Below are positions 52,367-64,000 of a DNA stretch of 64,000 nt, one piece after another. Where the stretch lies: positions 61,872,306 to 61,936,305 of the forward strand of contig CM068583.1 in NCBI GenBank assembly GCA_035048485.1, in the 5' to 3' direction. Both the position numbers and the translations under genes were made by a program. Under the pieces are notes generated by a model. That model was not told the origin of the DNA. It ran no database searches and saw only the letters and a program-made list of their open reading frames with translations. The DNA comes from Pteria penguin (lineage: Eukaryota; Mollusca; Bivalvia; Pterioida; Pteriidae). Position 1 is the first letter of the stretch. Every line of letters starts with the position of its first letter.

Positions 52367-52746
52367 CTGTTATCGTGTTCAAAGTTCAAAGGTCAGATTT
52401 ACGTCGACCCAATTACAACCTTTGAAGAAATAGTACGATGTCTGTGTCAATGTTCGTCTATTTCAGCGAGGACAGCTGTGATGATTTAATCGATTCAGTA
52501 TAAGAGTCAATAGTGTGAATTCTTTTAGAAAACGTCCCCTCCCCCGCCAAGGCGAAAGCGACGGTGTATGAATTTATGTTCATCAGTCTTTTTGCACGAT
52601 CAACATTCATATAATAATAAAGATAAAACATTTCAAACTGCAAATGTATAACGGTGTGCTTTATAACTGATTTTTAAATCGTACTTTCTTTTACCTGAAC
52701 TAGGGTCAAATCGAGTTGTCTTGGGACTACTTTACAGTTTTCATTG

Positions 52747-52888
52747 TAGTCCGAGAATCTCTGCCCTTCTCTCATTTTTGATATCGACGGTTTGTGGGAG
52801 AGGGTCAGAGACACTTTCTTCATCAAAAGTTGGAATTTCCACAAACCGCCGATATCAAAAGTGGAAAGGGCAGAGAATCTCGGACTAT
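52747..52888. repeat. Inverted repeat with about 50-bp arms
   Basis: AGTCCGAGAATCTCTGCCCT ... GATATCGACGGTTTGTGG at the left is inverted at 52839-52888 with a few mismatches. Possible MITE. Confidence 0.72.
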
Positions 52889-53004
52889 TTTCATTGCAAT
52901 ACATGTGGGAAAGATTATAACCCAGCATGTAGCGTTCACTTAAAATAAACAAATCGGTAAAAAAAAATTAAAAACGCCTAATTGGAAAAAATGGACACTC
53001 CATG

Positions 53005-53150
53005 CAGTGGCGGATCCAGGATTTCAGAAAAAGGGGGCCCACATGTGTAATAGCCAAACTACTCGTCCATTTTTGGTGTCAAATCTGGAATTTTACTGGT
53101 AAATATGTGGCGGAATGGGGGGACGCCCCCCCCCCCATCACTGCCATTGA
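53005..53150. mobile_element. hAT-like terminal fragment CAGTGGCGGATCCAGG
   Basis: CAGTGGCGGATCCAGGATTT is a widespread hAT-type element end. The opposite end was not found; a C-run at 53126-53138 follows. Confidence 0.5.
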
Positions 53151-53344
53151 ATCACATGATTGATTAACCTTATGAGCAGGTTTCTCTGTGTACTACCTTA
53201 TTTTCATTCATTTGTAATAACATAACTCATTTCAATCAACTTCATACAAAATGAGGTCGAGATGTCGTTAGTGTGATACATTTAGATCTCTACTCACAAC
53301 AAGATGTGAGTAGGAGTATCTTTCGTGACCTCAGGTCCTTTGAT

Positions 53345-53885
53345 TAAATATATTTTCTTTAATTGTTATGCCGTTGTAGTGAATGGGAAGGTGGACCCGT
53401 AATCCAGTTAACCACACCAACTGAGTAAACAGTTTTTTTTTCAATTGACCGTCCGTGCAAAAACTGCATTACAATCGATTTTTTGTGATGCCTTTGTGTC
53501 ATTATCGTGTGCTCTTTTGTCTGTAATGACTTTTTTCATACGGCTGAGTCAAATGTCTTTCTGATTTCTTGTAGCTGAAACATAAGAATATTCCTTTAGC
53601 AATGCACTTAGCACTGCATGTAAATCTCCATCAGAAATATAAATGAAAGGATAAAAGTATCTGACACAACCGTATGACAGAAGTCATTACGGAAATGCAT
53701 TGTGAATATTGTAATGAGTAAAAAAAAAAAACACACACACACACACACATATGAACGTCACAAAAACTTTCGATGAAAGTGCATTTGCGATACCAACTTC
53801 TGTCTGTCAATTGTTATGACAGTAGTCAACCAATTGATGTGGTTAGCCGATTTATGGTTTCACCTTCCCACTCACCACAAAAAAA
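53345..53885. mobile_element. PLE type 2 3' ends, tail to tail
   Basis: 53345-53590 (+) and 53885-53600 (minus) both match the type-2 3' UTR (GAATGGGAAGGTGGACCCGT and its inverse near 53865; ACCACACC; CATACGGCTGAGTCAAATG and its inverse). They meet at about 53595. An (AC)n tract interrupts the minus copy at 53731-53748. Confidence 0.7.
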
Positions 53886-53942
53886 GAAATAAAGAAAAGA
53901 TACACATTTAAAAATATAAACACATGGTAATGCAAAATAAGA

Positions 53943-54365
<423 letters not shown>

Positions 54366-55350
54366 CATAACTGAATCCCCAAAAGGAGTGAAATCCTTCT
54401 TCCGGGGAGAGTCAGCATCTCCTCCTTGTTAGAAACATAAATCACGCAAGCTCAGAAGAAATTGTCGAATGAGGTAAATACCAAGTATAATGTCAAATTA
54501 GGTGTTGGAAATGATTAGAATAGGTCAGAAAATCATTCAACATTCTTGCGTTGTCATATTGTAAGGACCTCGTGTCGGATATGCACATCCTCAGTGAAAT
54601 TGTTATTGTTTGGAACTTACATATACCTGGCTGAGCAGTTTATCTGAAAATCGCTATCCCCTCAGTACTAAGTTATTGTAAGTTGAACTGGCTTTGGTGT
54701 AACGCAGTAACTGAGAAATGAATACGCCATAGACAGGCGACAATGGGATAATGTTACTCAAAGCGATGTTTGTGGTGCTGAAATTGAAATTGTCACGTTT
54801 CTCACTTTGTGGAGTGTTCAGATGATCACATATGTCGAAAGAAAACGTGATAATTATCCAGATAAGAAGTAGAATTGTTGCTTTTGTGGTCTCCTTAACT
54901 ACTACTTCAATTGGATAGATAAAGTTAAGGTAATCCTTTAATGTAGGATCATTAATTGTAGTTTCTTTTTTAGAGAGCAACCGTTGCGTAAATTCAGTTT
55001 CGTATACCCAAAGAATATTTTAGTGAGATGTGGGGCACAGTAGGTGTTCATTGATATGCCGACAACTTGTGAAAACAAAACTCTTTCTCCAAACATTACA
55101 AATATGTTATCGATCAGAAACTTTAAGAGCACAGCTCGATGAAAACTGTTTCAGTCTACCTATTTTATGATCAGATTTCTTCTGGACAAAATTACCTTTA
55201 TTATGGTTTCTAACAATAAATTTGAATTTTCGGTTGCCATTTACATTAGTAAAAGCCTGCCTTTTACTTTTTGATTTGGATTGTGTGAAGTGTCGAGAGA
55301 TCAGTGAATTTTTATTGAAACTTGTAGACATTCCAAATTCTAACGATTCT
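54366..55350 (-). mobile_element. PLE type 1 copy X, diverged
   Basis: Minus strand: SKESLEF, FTNVNGNRKFKFIV, FLIDNIFVMFGERVLFSQVV, GISMNTYCAP, PTLKDYLNFIYPIEV, DNFNFSTTNIALSNIIPLSP, VYGVFISQLLRYTKASSTY, then the thumb ending near MLNDFLTYS and the 3' UTR motif (54395-54425). It is 5' truncated at the join with copy Y and carries many frameshifts. Confidence 0.8.
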
Positions 55351-55352
55351 TT

Positions 55353-57165
55353 TGAATGTAAAGATGATGGATAAATCCAAACCATAAGTCTGAATATCAT
55401 GAAATCAGAGGACATACAAAATCAGTGAAAATGAAAAACAAGTGGAAAATAACAAATTATGTCTACTTGAGCATATGTGAACCCCTGTGATGGAGTGAGA
55501 TCAGGTTCCCGGGGAGAGTGAGCATCTACTGCTTGCTAGCAACACCCGTCACATATACCCCGTAGAAAGAGTCAAATCGTGTAAATTCCATATGTATTTA
55601 TATATGGAGAAGTCAAAGTAGGTAACCTTCTAGTATAGAAGGTGTCAAATCTGTGTAAAATGATCGGAATCGGTCTCAGTCCAGAATATCGTTTAAAAGT
55701 CTGGAAACGAGATATCATATGGAGTAATAAGAGTCTCGTAACGACCGTAGAACTTCCTCGGTGACGTTGCTAGTCTAGCACATATATAACCATGGTTGAG
55801 CAGCTTAACTGAAAGTCGCCTAGCCCTCAGAACAACGTCATTGTAATTTGAACATGCTCTGGAATAACGTATTAACTGAGATATGAATACGCCGTATGCG
55901 GGCGATGATGGAATGTTGCTACTTATGAAAGGAAAGTTTGTGATAGCGAAATTGAAATCGTCACGTTTGTCATAGAGTTAGGTGTTCAATTGACCATTAA
56001 TGTCGAAAGACAACATAATATCTAAATACGAAGTAGAATTACTACTTTCTGTGGTTTCTGTGACCTCCAGTTCACTTTGATAGATGATGCTAAGGTAATC
56101 CGCGAATGAAGGATTATTAATTGAAAGCAAGTCATCTATATATCTGTAAGTAAAATTGAAGCCAAGAGCCAATTGTTTTTTCCTTGCGAAAGCAAAGACT
56201 GAATGAATTCAGTGTCGTATGAGTAAAGGAATATGTCAGCCAGAAGCGGAGCACAGTTAGTGCCCATTGGAATGCCGACAATTTGTTAAAAAACCTTTCC
56301 TCCAAACACCACAATAATGTTATCGATAAGAAAGTTCAACATCTGGATGACAGCTTTTTCAGTGTATTTATTTTTGGAATCAGAATTTTCCCTAACAAAG
56401 TAAGTTTTATCATGGCCTATAACTATATATTTGAATTTGCGGCTTCCGTTTTACTAGTAAATGCATTTTGGATAATTTCCGCTGATCTGTCTTTTAATTT
56501 CTGATGAGTTGTGTAAAGAGTCAAAAAGTCAAAAGACTTGATGGAGTGAATTTTAGTAAAACTTTTTGATTTTAGATGTTCTAACAACTCTTTTGAATTT
56601 TAAGGATCCACATCTGATTAATTCCACTTCTGAAATATACTGTTTCGCAATATCTATGAAGGCCAGATTTAATTTCTGATAATATTTTTGTGAGTAGTAT
56701 CGATACAGATTTTGTGGAACACTTCGAGGAACCAGCAATAAAGCGTTGTTTGTAAGGATTTTTGTGCATTTTTGGAATGCAGTACAAATATGGAAGTTCT
56801 AAATTTACTTTATTTGTGTCAATACCAAAAGTATTGAGGACAGATTTATGATTCCAAAGTACATTACTTCCGAAACCGAAAAGTTCGTGAGACTATAAGT
56901 AGGATTTCCTGGAGCTGAATTTAATCCTAATTCTTTCGATAGGCTGTCAAAGTAATATTTCTTACAACTAAATGTATAATTATTAGATGCTTTATCTGCT
57001 GGTGTAATGATATAATGTTCTTGGAGGAATGTAAGTTCTCTGACAACATCAGGATCTTTAAAAATACATTCGAATCTGGTTTTTACAGAGCCTTGTAATT
57101 TTTTTAATTTTTGATCTTAGCAGTACTGCAATAGATTTTATCCATTCCGAAAGTTTAGGATTCCG
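55353..57165 (-). mobile_element. PLE type 1 copy Y, in tandem with X
   Basis: Minus strand: WIKSIAVLL (about 57150), YIITPADKASNNYTFSCKKY (about 57020), CIPKMHKNPYKQRFIAGSSK (56785), GTNCAPLLADIF (about 56265), YRYIDDLLSINN (56140), NIPSSPAYGVF (about 55905), stop near 55680, then a full 3' UTR to the TTTACAT end at 55353, where copy X begins. This is the fullest RT of type 1 in the window, but it has several shifts. Confidence 0.85.
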
Positions 57166-57189
57166 AATGTTTAGGATATACATTTGAAT

Positions 57190-57560
57190 ACACCATCTCT
57201 AGAGTACAGTTTTTCTCAGCATTTTTGAGGGCCAGATTTAATTCATGATAGAATTTCCGTTACTAAATTCGGCACATTTAATTGAACACTTAAAGGAACC
57301 AGCAATAAAACTTTACTTGTAGGGATTTATGTACTTATTAGGAACGATATATTTAATCTTGTCAGTCACTTTAGAAATAGACAAAATTGTAGGAGCATAT
57401 ATGTTGTGTTTCCTGGGGCAGAATCTAATTCCCATTCTTTCACTAGACCGTAATATTTCTCATAGGTAAACGTAAAATTAATCGAAGCATGATCTGTTAA
57501 TGAAATGATATATGACGCTTTGGGGAAAAGTAAGTTCATTCATTGACGTCATTCATCACG
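57190..57560 (-). pseudogene. PLE type 1 copy Z, RT N-terminal fragment
   Basis: Minus strand: DHASINFTFTYEKYYGLVK, ELDSAPGNTTY, INPYK, SFIAGSFKCS. It lies directly upstream of copy Y in the same orientation. Strongly diverged. Confidence 0.65.
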
Positions 57561-57870
57561 TCAATCTTTGAAAACAAAATAGGGCGTCAGTTCTAGTCAA
57601 TTACTCTGAGTGTGTGGCAGGTGATTTTCGCGGAAAATTGACGTTGTGTGGATAAAATTTCTGCAGGATATGTAGAGATTTGAGAGTATACTCTCAAATC
57701 TCTACATATCCTGTAGACATACTATATTGACATACCCCCATTCTATCGGTAAATCTATGTACATGTCGCAAAAATGTCTACTCGTATCGCCAGTACTCGT
57801 CAGGCAGCGATGAGAATTTTAAAATTCGTGCTAGTTTTAGGGTTATATGTACATAGGAAATAAAGTTCTT
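57561..57870. repeat. Spacer with a perfect 50-bp palindrome
   Basis: 57664-57713 reads CAGGATATGTAGAGATTTGA then GAGTA followed by its exact complement, with no spacer. The rest of the stretch shows nothing. Confidence 0.85.
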
Positions 57871-58289
57871 CTCGTTTTGATTTGTTTTATTACCATTCAA
57901 GTTTTTATTACAATTCAGGTTGGCTACCAAATTTTAATAACCTTTTCTCATTTCAATCAGTTTTCGAATAATGTATTTAATAATGCCTAGAATTCAAGTA
58001 CTATTTAAAATTTCTGGCCATATTGTTCAATATCTGAAGCGTTCATAACTAGGAAACCTCAGGAAAAAGAGTTCTTCTCGTCTTGATTTGTTTTATTACA
58101 ATTCAAGTCTTTATAACAATTCAGATCGGCTACCAAATTGTAATAACTTTTTTGCATTGCAACCAGAATTGTAATAAATTTATTACAATTAAGTTTTTAA
58201 TAGAATATTTGAAACTGTTACAGCTATTTAATCCTCTGAAAATATATCCTTCTCATCTTAACTTGTTCTGTTGCAATTCAGGCCTTTAT

Positions 58290-59690
58290 TACAGTTCAGT
58301 TAAGTTCATTTATTTCTTTATGCCATATGGCACATCAGACATAATACAATTATACAAATAATGAAATACAAGGTGAACATAATACACACACATATTTATA
58401 TACACATATAAACACACACAGAGATATAAATATATATATACACATAAATGAAACAGAACATACATACTGTAACATAAATACTGTAACATACATACTGTAA
58501 CATAGATACTGTAACATACATACTGTAACATACATACTGTAACAGACATACTGTAACATACATACTGTAACATAAATACTGTAACAGGCATACTGTAACA
58601 TACATACTGTAACAGACATACTGTAACATACATACAGTAACATACATACTGTAACATACATACTGTAACAGACATACTGTAACAGACATACTGTAACACA
58701 CATACTGTAACATACATACTGTAACATACATACTGTAACATACATACTGTAACAGACATACTGTAACATACATACTGTAACATACATACTGTAACAGGCA
58801 TACTGTAACATACATACTGTAACACACATACTGTAACATACATACTGTAACAGACATACTGTAACATACATACTGTAACATACATACTGTAACATACATA
58901 CTGTAACATACATACTGTAACATACATACTGTAACATAGATACTGTAACATACATACTGTAACAGGCATACTGTAACATACATACTGTAACAGACATACT
59001 GTAACATACATACAGTAACATACATACTGTAACATACATACTGTAACAGACATACTGTAACAGACATACTGTAACACACATACTGTAACATACATACTGT
59101 AACATACATACTGTAACAGACATACTGTAACATACATACTGTAACATACATACTGTAACAGGCATACTGTAACATACATACTGTAACAGACATACTGTAA
59201 CATACATACTGTAACAGACATACTGTAACATACATACTGTAACATACATACTGTAACATACATACTGTAACATACATACTGTAACATAGGGTGACTGCGT
59301 GAAAGTACTCTTAAGAGAATCTAACTGAGCTAAATTCTAAATATAGATATAAAAATATAAAGGGGTGTGGATCAATTTATAAACTATCTTTTATTTTTTC
59401 TGCCAGAAATAAAAATTTACCTCAGTGGTGCAATTCTTTCAAATTATGTACACTTAATAACTGTATGAGTTTAAAAACGCTAGGTCGTTTAAAATAGAAC
59501 TTTTTGATATATAAATTCCGTATTTCATAATATCTTGGACATTTCAAAATGAAATGAAATTCATCCCCTATATCCTTTAACTCACATAACGTACAAATTC
59601 GATTGCACCTTAATTCATTTTGTATCTACCGGATTCTATGTTAAGATTGTGCGAGGATAGTCTGAATTTAGTAATAGATTTCCTACAATT
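58290..59690 (-). mobile_element. Non-LTR element E, 3' end (zinc finger plus 3' UTR)
   Basis: Minus strand from 59645: CNRICTLCELKDIGDEFHFI, then LKCPRYYEIRNLYIKKFYFK and RPSVFKLIQLLSVHNLKELH, ending at TGA near 59420. The 3' UTR runs through the minisatellite to ATAAAGAAATAAATGAACTT at about 58310. Same family as element B. Confidence 0.78.
58455..59286. repeat. 14-bp minisatellite CATACTGTAACATA, about 59 copies
   Basis: Units vary at ATACAT/AGACAT/ACACAT/AGGCAT. Because 14 is not a multiple of 3 and the unit has no minus-strand stop in any phase, all three minus frames are open for about 300 codons. Not coding. Confidence 0.95.
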
Positions 59691-60269
59691 CAGGTTGACT
59701 ACCCAATTATAATAACTTTTTCGCACTTCAATCAGTTTTCGAATAATTTATTTCAATTCTTGTTTAGAATTCAAGTACTATTTAAAATTTCTGGCCAATA
59801 TCTAATCATATCAATGACTATGAAACCTCAGTAAATAGAGTTCTTCTTGTTTTGATTTGTTTTATTACAATTCAAGTTTTTATTACAATTCAGGTTGGCT
59901 ACCAAATTATAATAACCTTTTCTCATTTCGATCAGTTTTCGAATAATGTATTTAATAATGCTTAGAATTCAAGTACTATTTAAAACTTCTGGCCATATTG
60001 CTCAATATCTGAAGCGTTCATAACTAGGAAACCTCGGGAAAAAGAGTTCTTCTCGTCTTGATTTGTTTTATTACAATTCAAGTCTTTATAACAATTCAGA
60101 TCGGCTACCAAATTGTAATAACTTTTTTGCATTGACACCAGAATTGTAATAAATTTATTACAATTAAGTTTTTAATAGAATATTTGAAACTGTTACAGCT
60201 ATTTAATCCTCTGAAAATATATCCTTCTCATCTTAACTTGTTCTGTTGCAATTCAGGCCTTTATTACAG

Positions 60270-60825
60270 TTCAGTTAAGTTCATTTATTTCTTTATGCCA
60301 TATGGCACATCAGACATAATACAATTATACAAATAATGAAATACAAGGTGAACATAATACACACACATATTTATATACACATATAAACACACACAGAGAT
60401 ATAAATATATACATACACATAAATGCAACAGAACATACATACTGTAACATACATACTGTAACAGACATACTGTAACATACATACTGTAACATACATACTG
60501 TAACAGACATACTGTAACATACATACTGTAACAGACATACTGCAACAGACATACTGTAACATACATACTGTAACACACATACTGTAACATACATACTGTA
60601 ACAGACATACTGTAACATACATACTGTAACATACATACTGTAACATACATACTGTTACATACATACTGTAACATAGGGTGACTGCGTGAAAGTACTCTTA
60701 AGAGAATCTAACTGAGCTAAATTCTAAATATAGATATAAAAATATAAAGGGGTGTGGATCAATTTATAAACTATCTTTTCTTATTTTTTCTGCCAGAAAT
60801 AAAAATTTACCTCAGTGGTGCAATT
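60270..60825 (-). mobile_element. Second copy of element E 3' end
   Basis: Same 3' UTR as element E, but truncated at 60825 at the last codons of the ORF (AAAGAATTGCACCAC in sense). Confidence 0.78.
60433..60673. repeat. 14-bp minisatellite CATACTGTAACATA, about 17 copies
   Basis: Short allele-like counterpart of the array at 58455. Confidence 0.95.
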
Positions 60826-60829
60826 CTTT

Positions 60830-63800
60830 CATTCATTCATTCATTTTTTATTTCCTCTTTGTCAGAGATTAGTACGTATCATGACATATACATAAACATA
60901 TTTACAAACAGTTTACATCAAACAAAGAATACATTTTATATACAACTGAAAAGAAAAGGAAAGGAACAATACATAGTAACAGACATAGTTACCAAGATAC
61001 GTGTACATGTACATGCACACACATGTACATATATACCGTGTGATTTTTAATGCATATATATATAAGTATACTAGTATACGTCAGTTAAAATGCACATGAC
61101 GTCGTAAAGTATTATTCTGAAATGAGGAACCAGATGTCTATCTAAGTGAAACTTTAAAGGATGACAATGCGGAGGAATAGCGACCAGGGGCAGATTCAAG
61201 TAACTTATAGTTACAGTATCTAAAGTTGTTGTAGGTAACAAAATCGAGGGATGTGTTTACAGGTTTCCCAAGAATGATAAGAAATAACTCGCTTTTAGAA
61301 AGTGAAAGAAGTTCTGTGTATAATTCAGTACTGAAGTTTTCTCTTATATTGCACCACCAAGTGCGTCGGATGTCACAGGTAACAGAGCATACGCAGCAAG
61401 CATGTTCATGTACGTCAGAGTACTGCGCATGACAGAAAGGACATACAGACGAATTTTTTTCGGGCTGGCTGGCATAGGATATTTGTACAACGTTTTGCGG
61501 TAATTATATCAGTATAGGACAACCGATTAAACCAAATTTCATATGGTTGGTATCGACTCGATGAAAAGATATCGATAAATCTCTCAAAATCAGGGTCAGT
61601 AGACATACGCAAGGTCCGAAGATTGTGTTGAACATTATACACAGCTTCTTTCACTTTATGTTTCCATAATAATTTGTTTGGGAAAGGGTGTCCATTAGAA
61701 AAACAAAACAAGTAATCCTCTAAGTTGTATTTATGTAAAATACGGTGGATATCTGGTATAAATCCATTTCTCACAGTGAGTGGATCTTCTAGGAAGGCAT
61801 ATAGCCGAGTGAGGAATATCTGCTTAGTAAGTTTGATATTCTCCAACGAGCACAAGCGTCCAAGGAAAAGGAGTTTACTGATGTCAATTTCTGCCTCAAT
61901 TGGCAGGAGCCTAAATAAGATTTCGCACATGTCAGATCGCGTTGGTTTTGGTAGGTTCATTGCATGCTTGCAAATGAAGTGTTGTAAAACATTTAAGCGC
62001 CGCAGGTCAGTGCTCGTGAGATTATTCCACAGTTCACACCCGTAAGTTATGGAAGGGACGACAACCTTTTTATAGAGACTGGACACTGTCAGTGGAATTT
62101 GGTAAGCAATACCGCTGTCAGATAAGGCAAAGTACGATTTACGTCCCTTATCACATGCTTTCATAACTTTATCAGCACAGTTCAGCTTATTGTTAACAAC
62201 AATACCGAGATGAGTACATGATGTAACGACTGGAATAATGTCTTCTCCTATAGTCCAAGAAAAAGTGGCAAGTTTACAAGCGCCTTTAGCTTTAATTGGT
62301 ACAACGCATGATTTATTGGCGTTGAAATGGAAGTGCTAGCGAAGGGAGTATTCATGCGCAACGCGGAGCATGGATTGTAACGCTTTAGGGGACGTGGCTA
62401 CACAGGAGATGTCGTCTGCCAATGTTGGACAGCAACTTTGGACATGAAAAATACCTGTATTATGGCAAGAGTTAGACAATTCGCATAACAAGTGATCTAT
62501 GAATACCAGATACAAAAAAGTTGAGAGTACCCCTCCTTGTCTCACGCCCTGGTTAACTTCGAACCATCTAGATTTGGTTTGATTGACTACAATGGCGCTT
62601 TTCGTATCAGTATGACAGTCATCTATTATGGACCATAGTTTACCTTTGATACCAATTTGATTAAGTTTGACCAAAAGGCCTTCGCGCCATACAGTATCAA
62701 AGGCTTTTCTGCTATCTAGGAAGCCTACGTACATATTGCATTTTTGTTCTAGGTTATGGAAGATAGTCTCATGTAGATTGAACGAGGCAGTGATACAACC
62801 TAATTTTGATTGGAAGCCTTGTTGTTGTTCGGAAGGAAAGTTAATATCGATGTCATGAAGACTATTTATTCGAGTGAGAATGATTTTTTCCAAAAGTTTG
62901 AAAAAACATGGGAGTAAGGCTATGGGTCTATAGCTGTCAAGAGATGTCTTTAACTTGCCCCCACCCTTAAAGATGGGAAAAATTAGGCCCTGTTTCCATT
63001 TGGCGGGAACTTTTCCTATTTCCACAATAGCGTTGAACAAACAAGTTAATTCAAATGTTAGAGCTTCGTCACCATATATGATATGTTCATTACTCACTAG
63101 ATCTGCACCAGGAGCTTTGCGAAGTTTTAGAGATTTGACTGCCGATTTTACTTCCTGGACAGTGACTGGACCCCCCGGTAAGGGGCTGACATCTAATAGA
63201 GCATCACTTTTAGTGGCTCGGTATGTGGATTCTATAGAAGCTAAAAATGAATTGTCAAATTTGCAGTCATCTAAGGGTGAATATAACTTTTCATAAAAGC
63301 TAGCGAAAGCTTCGGCAACCTCTGATGGAGTAAAACGTACGTGACCGGAGGGGTCGTGTATTTCAGGGTAAACCCTTGATGCTCTAGGTTTTTTACCTTT
63401 AATGAGTTTCCAAAATAAGCGTATATCGCATTCCGCGGCACTATCAATGTCTTCGTTAGCTTTCTGAGGATATTTTTCATTAGCCAAGCGAAGGGTGTTA
63501 CGGAAGTGACGTTTTGCGGTTTTATAGTCTGAGTATGACAAGTTATGCATTCCGCGTGGTCGTCCTTCGTTAATCCATGCTCTGCGCTTTTCGCGTTCTA
63601 GTTTATGAGCCTGTTTAACTTCGGGGGTCCAATCCGGACGAGTATGTGGGTTAAAACCGTTTTGAGGTATTCTCGCGTCTCTAGCAGAGTCTTTTACGGT
63701 TAATGCCAGTGTGTCGACATAAAATGTGATATCATGAATTGAAGATAACGTGTATTCCTTTAAGGTAGAGAGTCTATCTGTTAAAAGGGTACTGTATAGG

Positions 63801-64000
63801 TTTAGAGCATCTAGAGACGCTTTATGCCATGCTGGTAGTTTGTTACAGCATTCGGATAGTTGCTGGAATTTACTATTAATGATAATAGATATGGCAACAG
63901 GTAAATGATCTGAAGTGTTAGAGATAGCGCCTTCTTTAAGAACATGGTACTCTTGAATATTGTTTAATAATGACCTGCTAAATACAATATAGTCTAACAT
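60830..64000 (-). mobile_element. Non-LTR retrotransposon F, 5' part beyond window
   Basis: ORF2 fills 64000-61138 and the 3' UTR runs to a (AATG)n tail at 60828-60845. The 5' part (ORF1 and most of the endonuclease) lies beyond the right edge. It is distinct from the other LINEs in RT text. Confidence 0.88.
61138..64000 (-). pseudogene. LINE F ORF2, one stop and one frameshift
   Basis: The end of the endonuclease (MLDYIVFSR, SNTSDHLPVAISI) opens the window edge. Then a linker (TRPDWTPEVKQAHKLEREKR, FWKLIKGKKPRASRVYPEI) and the RT: LKLRKAPGADLVSNEHI, FPIFKGGGK, YRPIALLPCFFKLLEKI, QQGFQSKLGCITAS, FLDSRKAFDTVWREGL, VNQGVRQGGVLSTFLYLVFI, TLADDISCVATSP (LADD, not YADD). TAG at 62336-62338 stands where SLRWHF would be expected (Trp). 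The frame continues to about 61490, where a shift leads to VCPFCHAQYSDVHEHACC (zinc finger), ending at TAG 61138-61140. Confidence 0.88.

Larger units (their letters stand above)
57871..60825. repeat. Tandem segmental duplication, offset about 1975 bp
   Basis: 57871-58440 matches 59846-60418 closely, and 59286-59440 matches 60674-60825. Between these blocks each copy has a 14-bp minisatellite of different length (about 830 versus 240 bp). The duplication includes the 3' end of a LINE on the minus strand. Confidence 0.85.

Noticed and set aside
58310..59287. Three overlapping minus-strand ORFs of 293-325 codons with a 14-residue repeat
   Set aside because: They are the three phases of one 14-bp minisatellite without stops. 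No start context, signal or domain.

Overview
The window looks like a gene-poor, repeat-packed piece of an invertebrate nuclear genome, most likely a marine bivalve mollusc. That assignment is inference from several signs: AT-rich sequence, one intron-rich cathepsin L gene, tRNA-headed SINEs with a TTAAAC...CAATCAATC tail, many Penelope-like and non-LTR retroelements, and very frequent minisatellites. I see no bacterial operons, CRISPR, rRNA or free-standing tRNA genes.

The only host gene I can support is a complete cathepsin L protease on the + strand (coding exons from 23803 to 30659). Its eight coding exons join to 329 codons with intact catalytic Cys, His and Asn. Nearly every intron carries its own minisatellite, and intron 2 also carries a Penelope-like fragment.

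Layout: 1-4290, non-LTR element A (minus). 5040-9390, non-LTR element B split by a Penelope-like element (PLE) with an N-terminal endonuclease. 9770-10363, a MITE with TTAA target duplication. 10518-12060, a MULE transposase relic split by a second PLE type. 12335-13205, LINE and pogo transposase scraps. 13490-16670, a minisatellite hosting a MITE and element C, whose ORF1 is intact. 17095-19665, satellites and a LINE tail. 19675-23634, element D, with ORF2 almost intact. 23803-30701, cathepsin L. 30767-32016, SINEs. 33113-43371, a deep nest: a TA-flanked DNA element holding an Ngaro/DIRS-type tyrosine-recombinase retrotransposon, which itself holds a TIR element and a PLE, with further palindromic elements inside. 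43735-57560, many PLE fragments of two types, singly, in tandem or inverted. 57870-60825, a tandem duplication with 14-bp minisatellites. 60830-64000, element F.

The most interesting signal is in the second PLE type. Its 3' end folds by eye into a canonical form-2 SECIS element, seen in two separate copies (10858-10923 and 44324-44389). One copy has an in-frame UGA at a position where five type-1 PLE copies here have Cys. The UGA stop of the ORF is itself part of the SECIS core. Selenoprotein-coding Naiad PLEs are known from clams, so this looks like a member of that phenomenon. A second signal is that three LINE copies all have ORF1 and ORF2 in the same frame, separated by one UAG and with no early AUG in ORF2. 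Frame and fold statements were made by hand.
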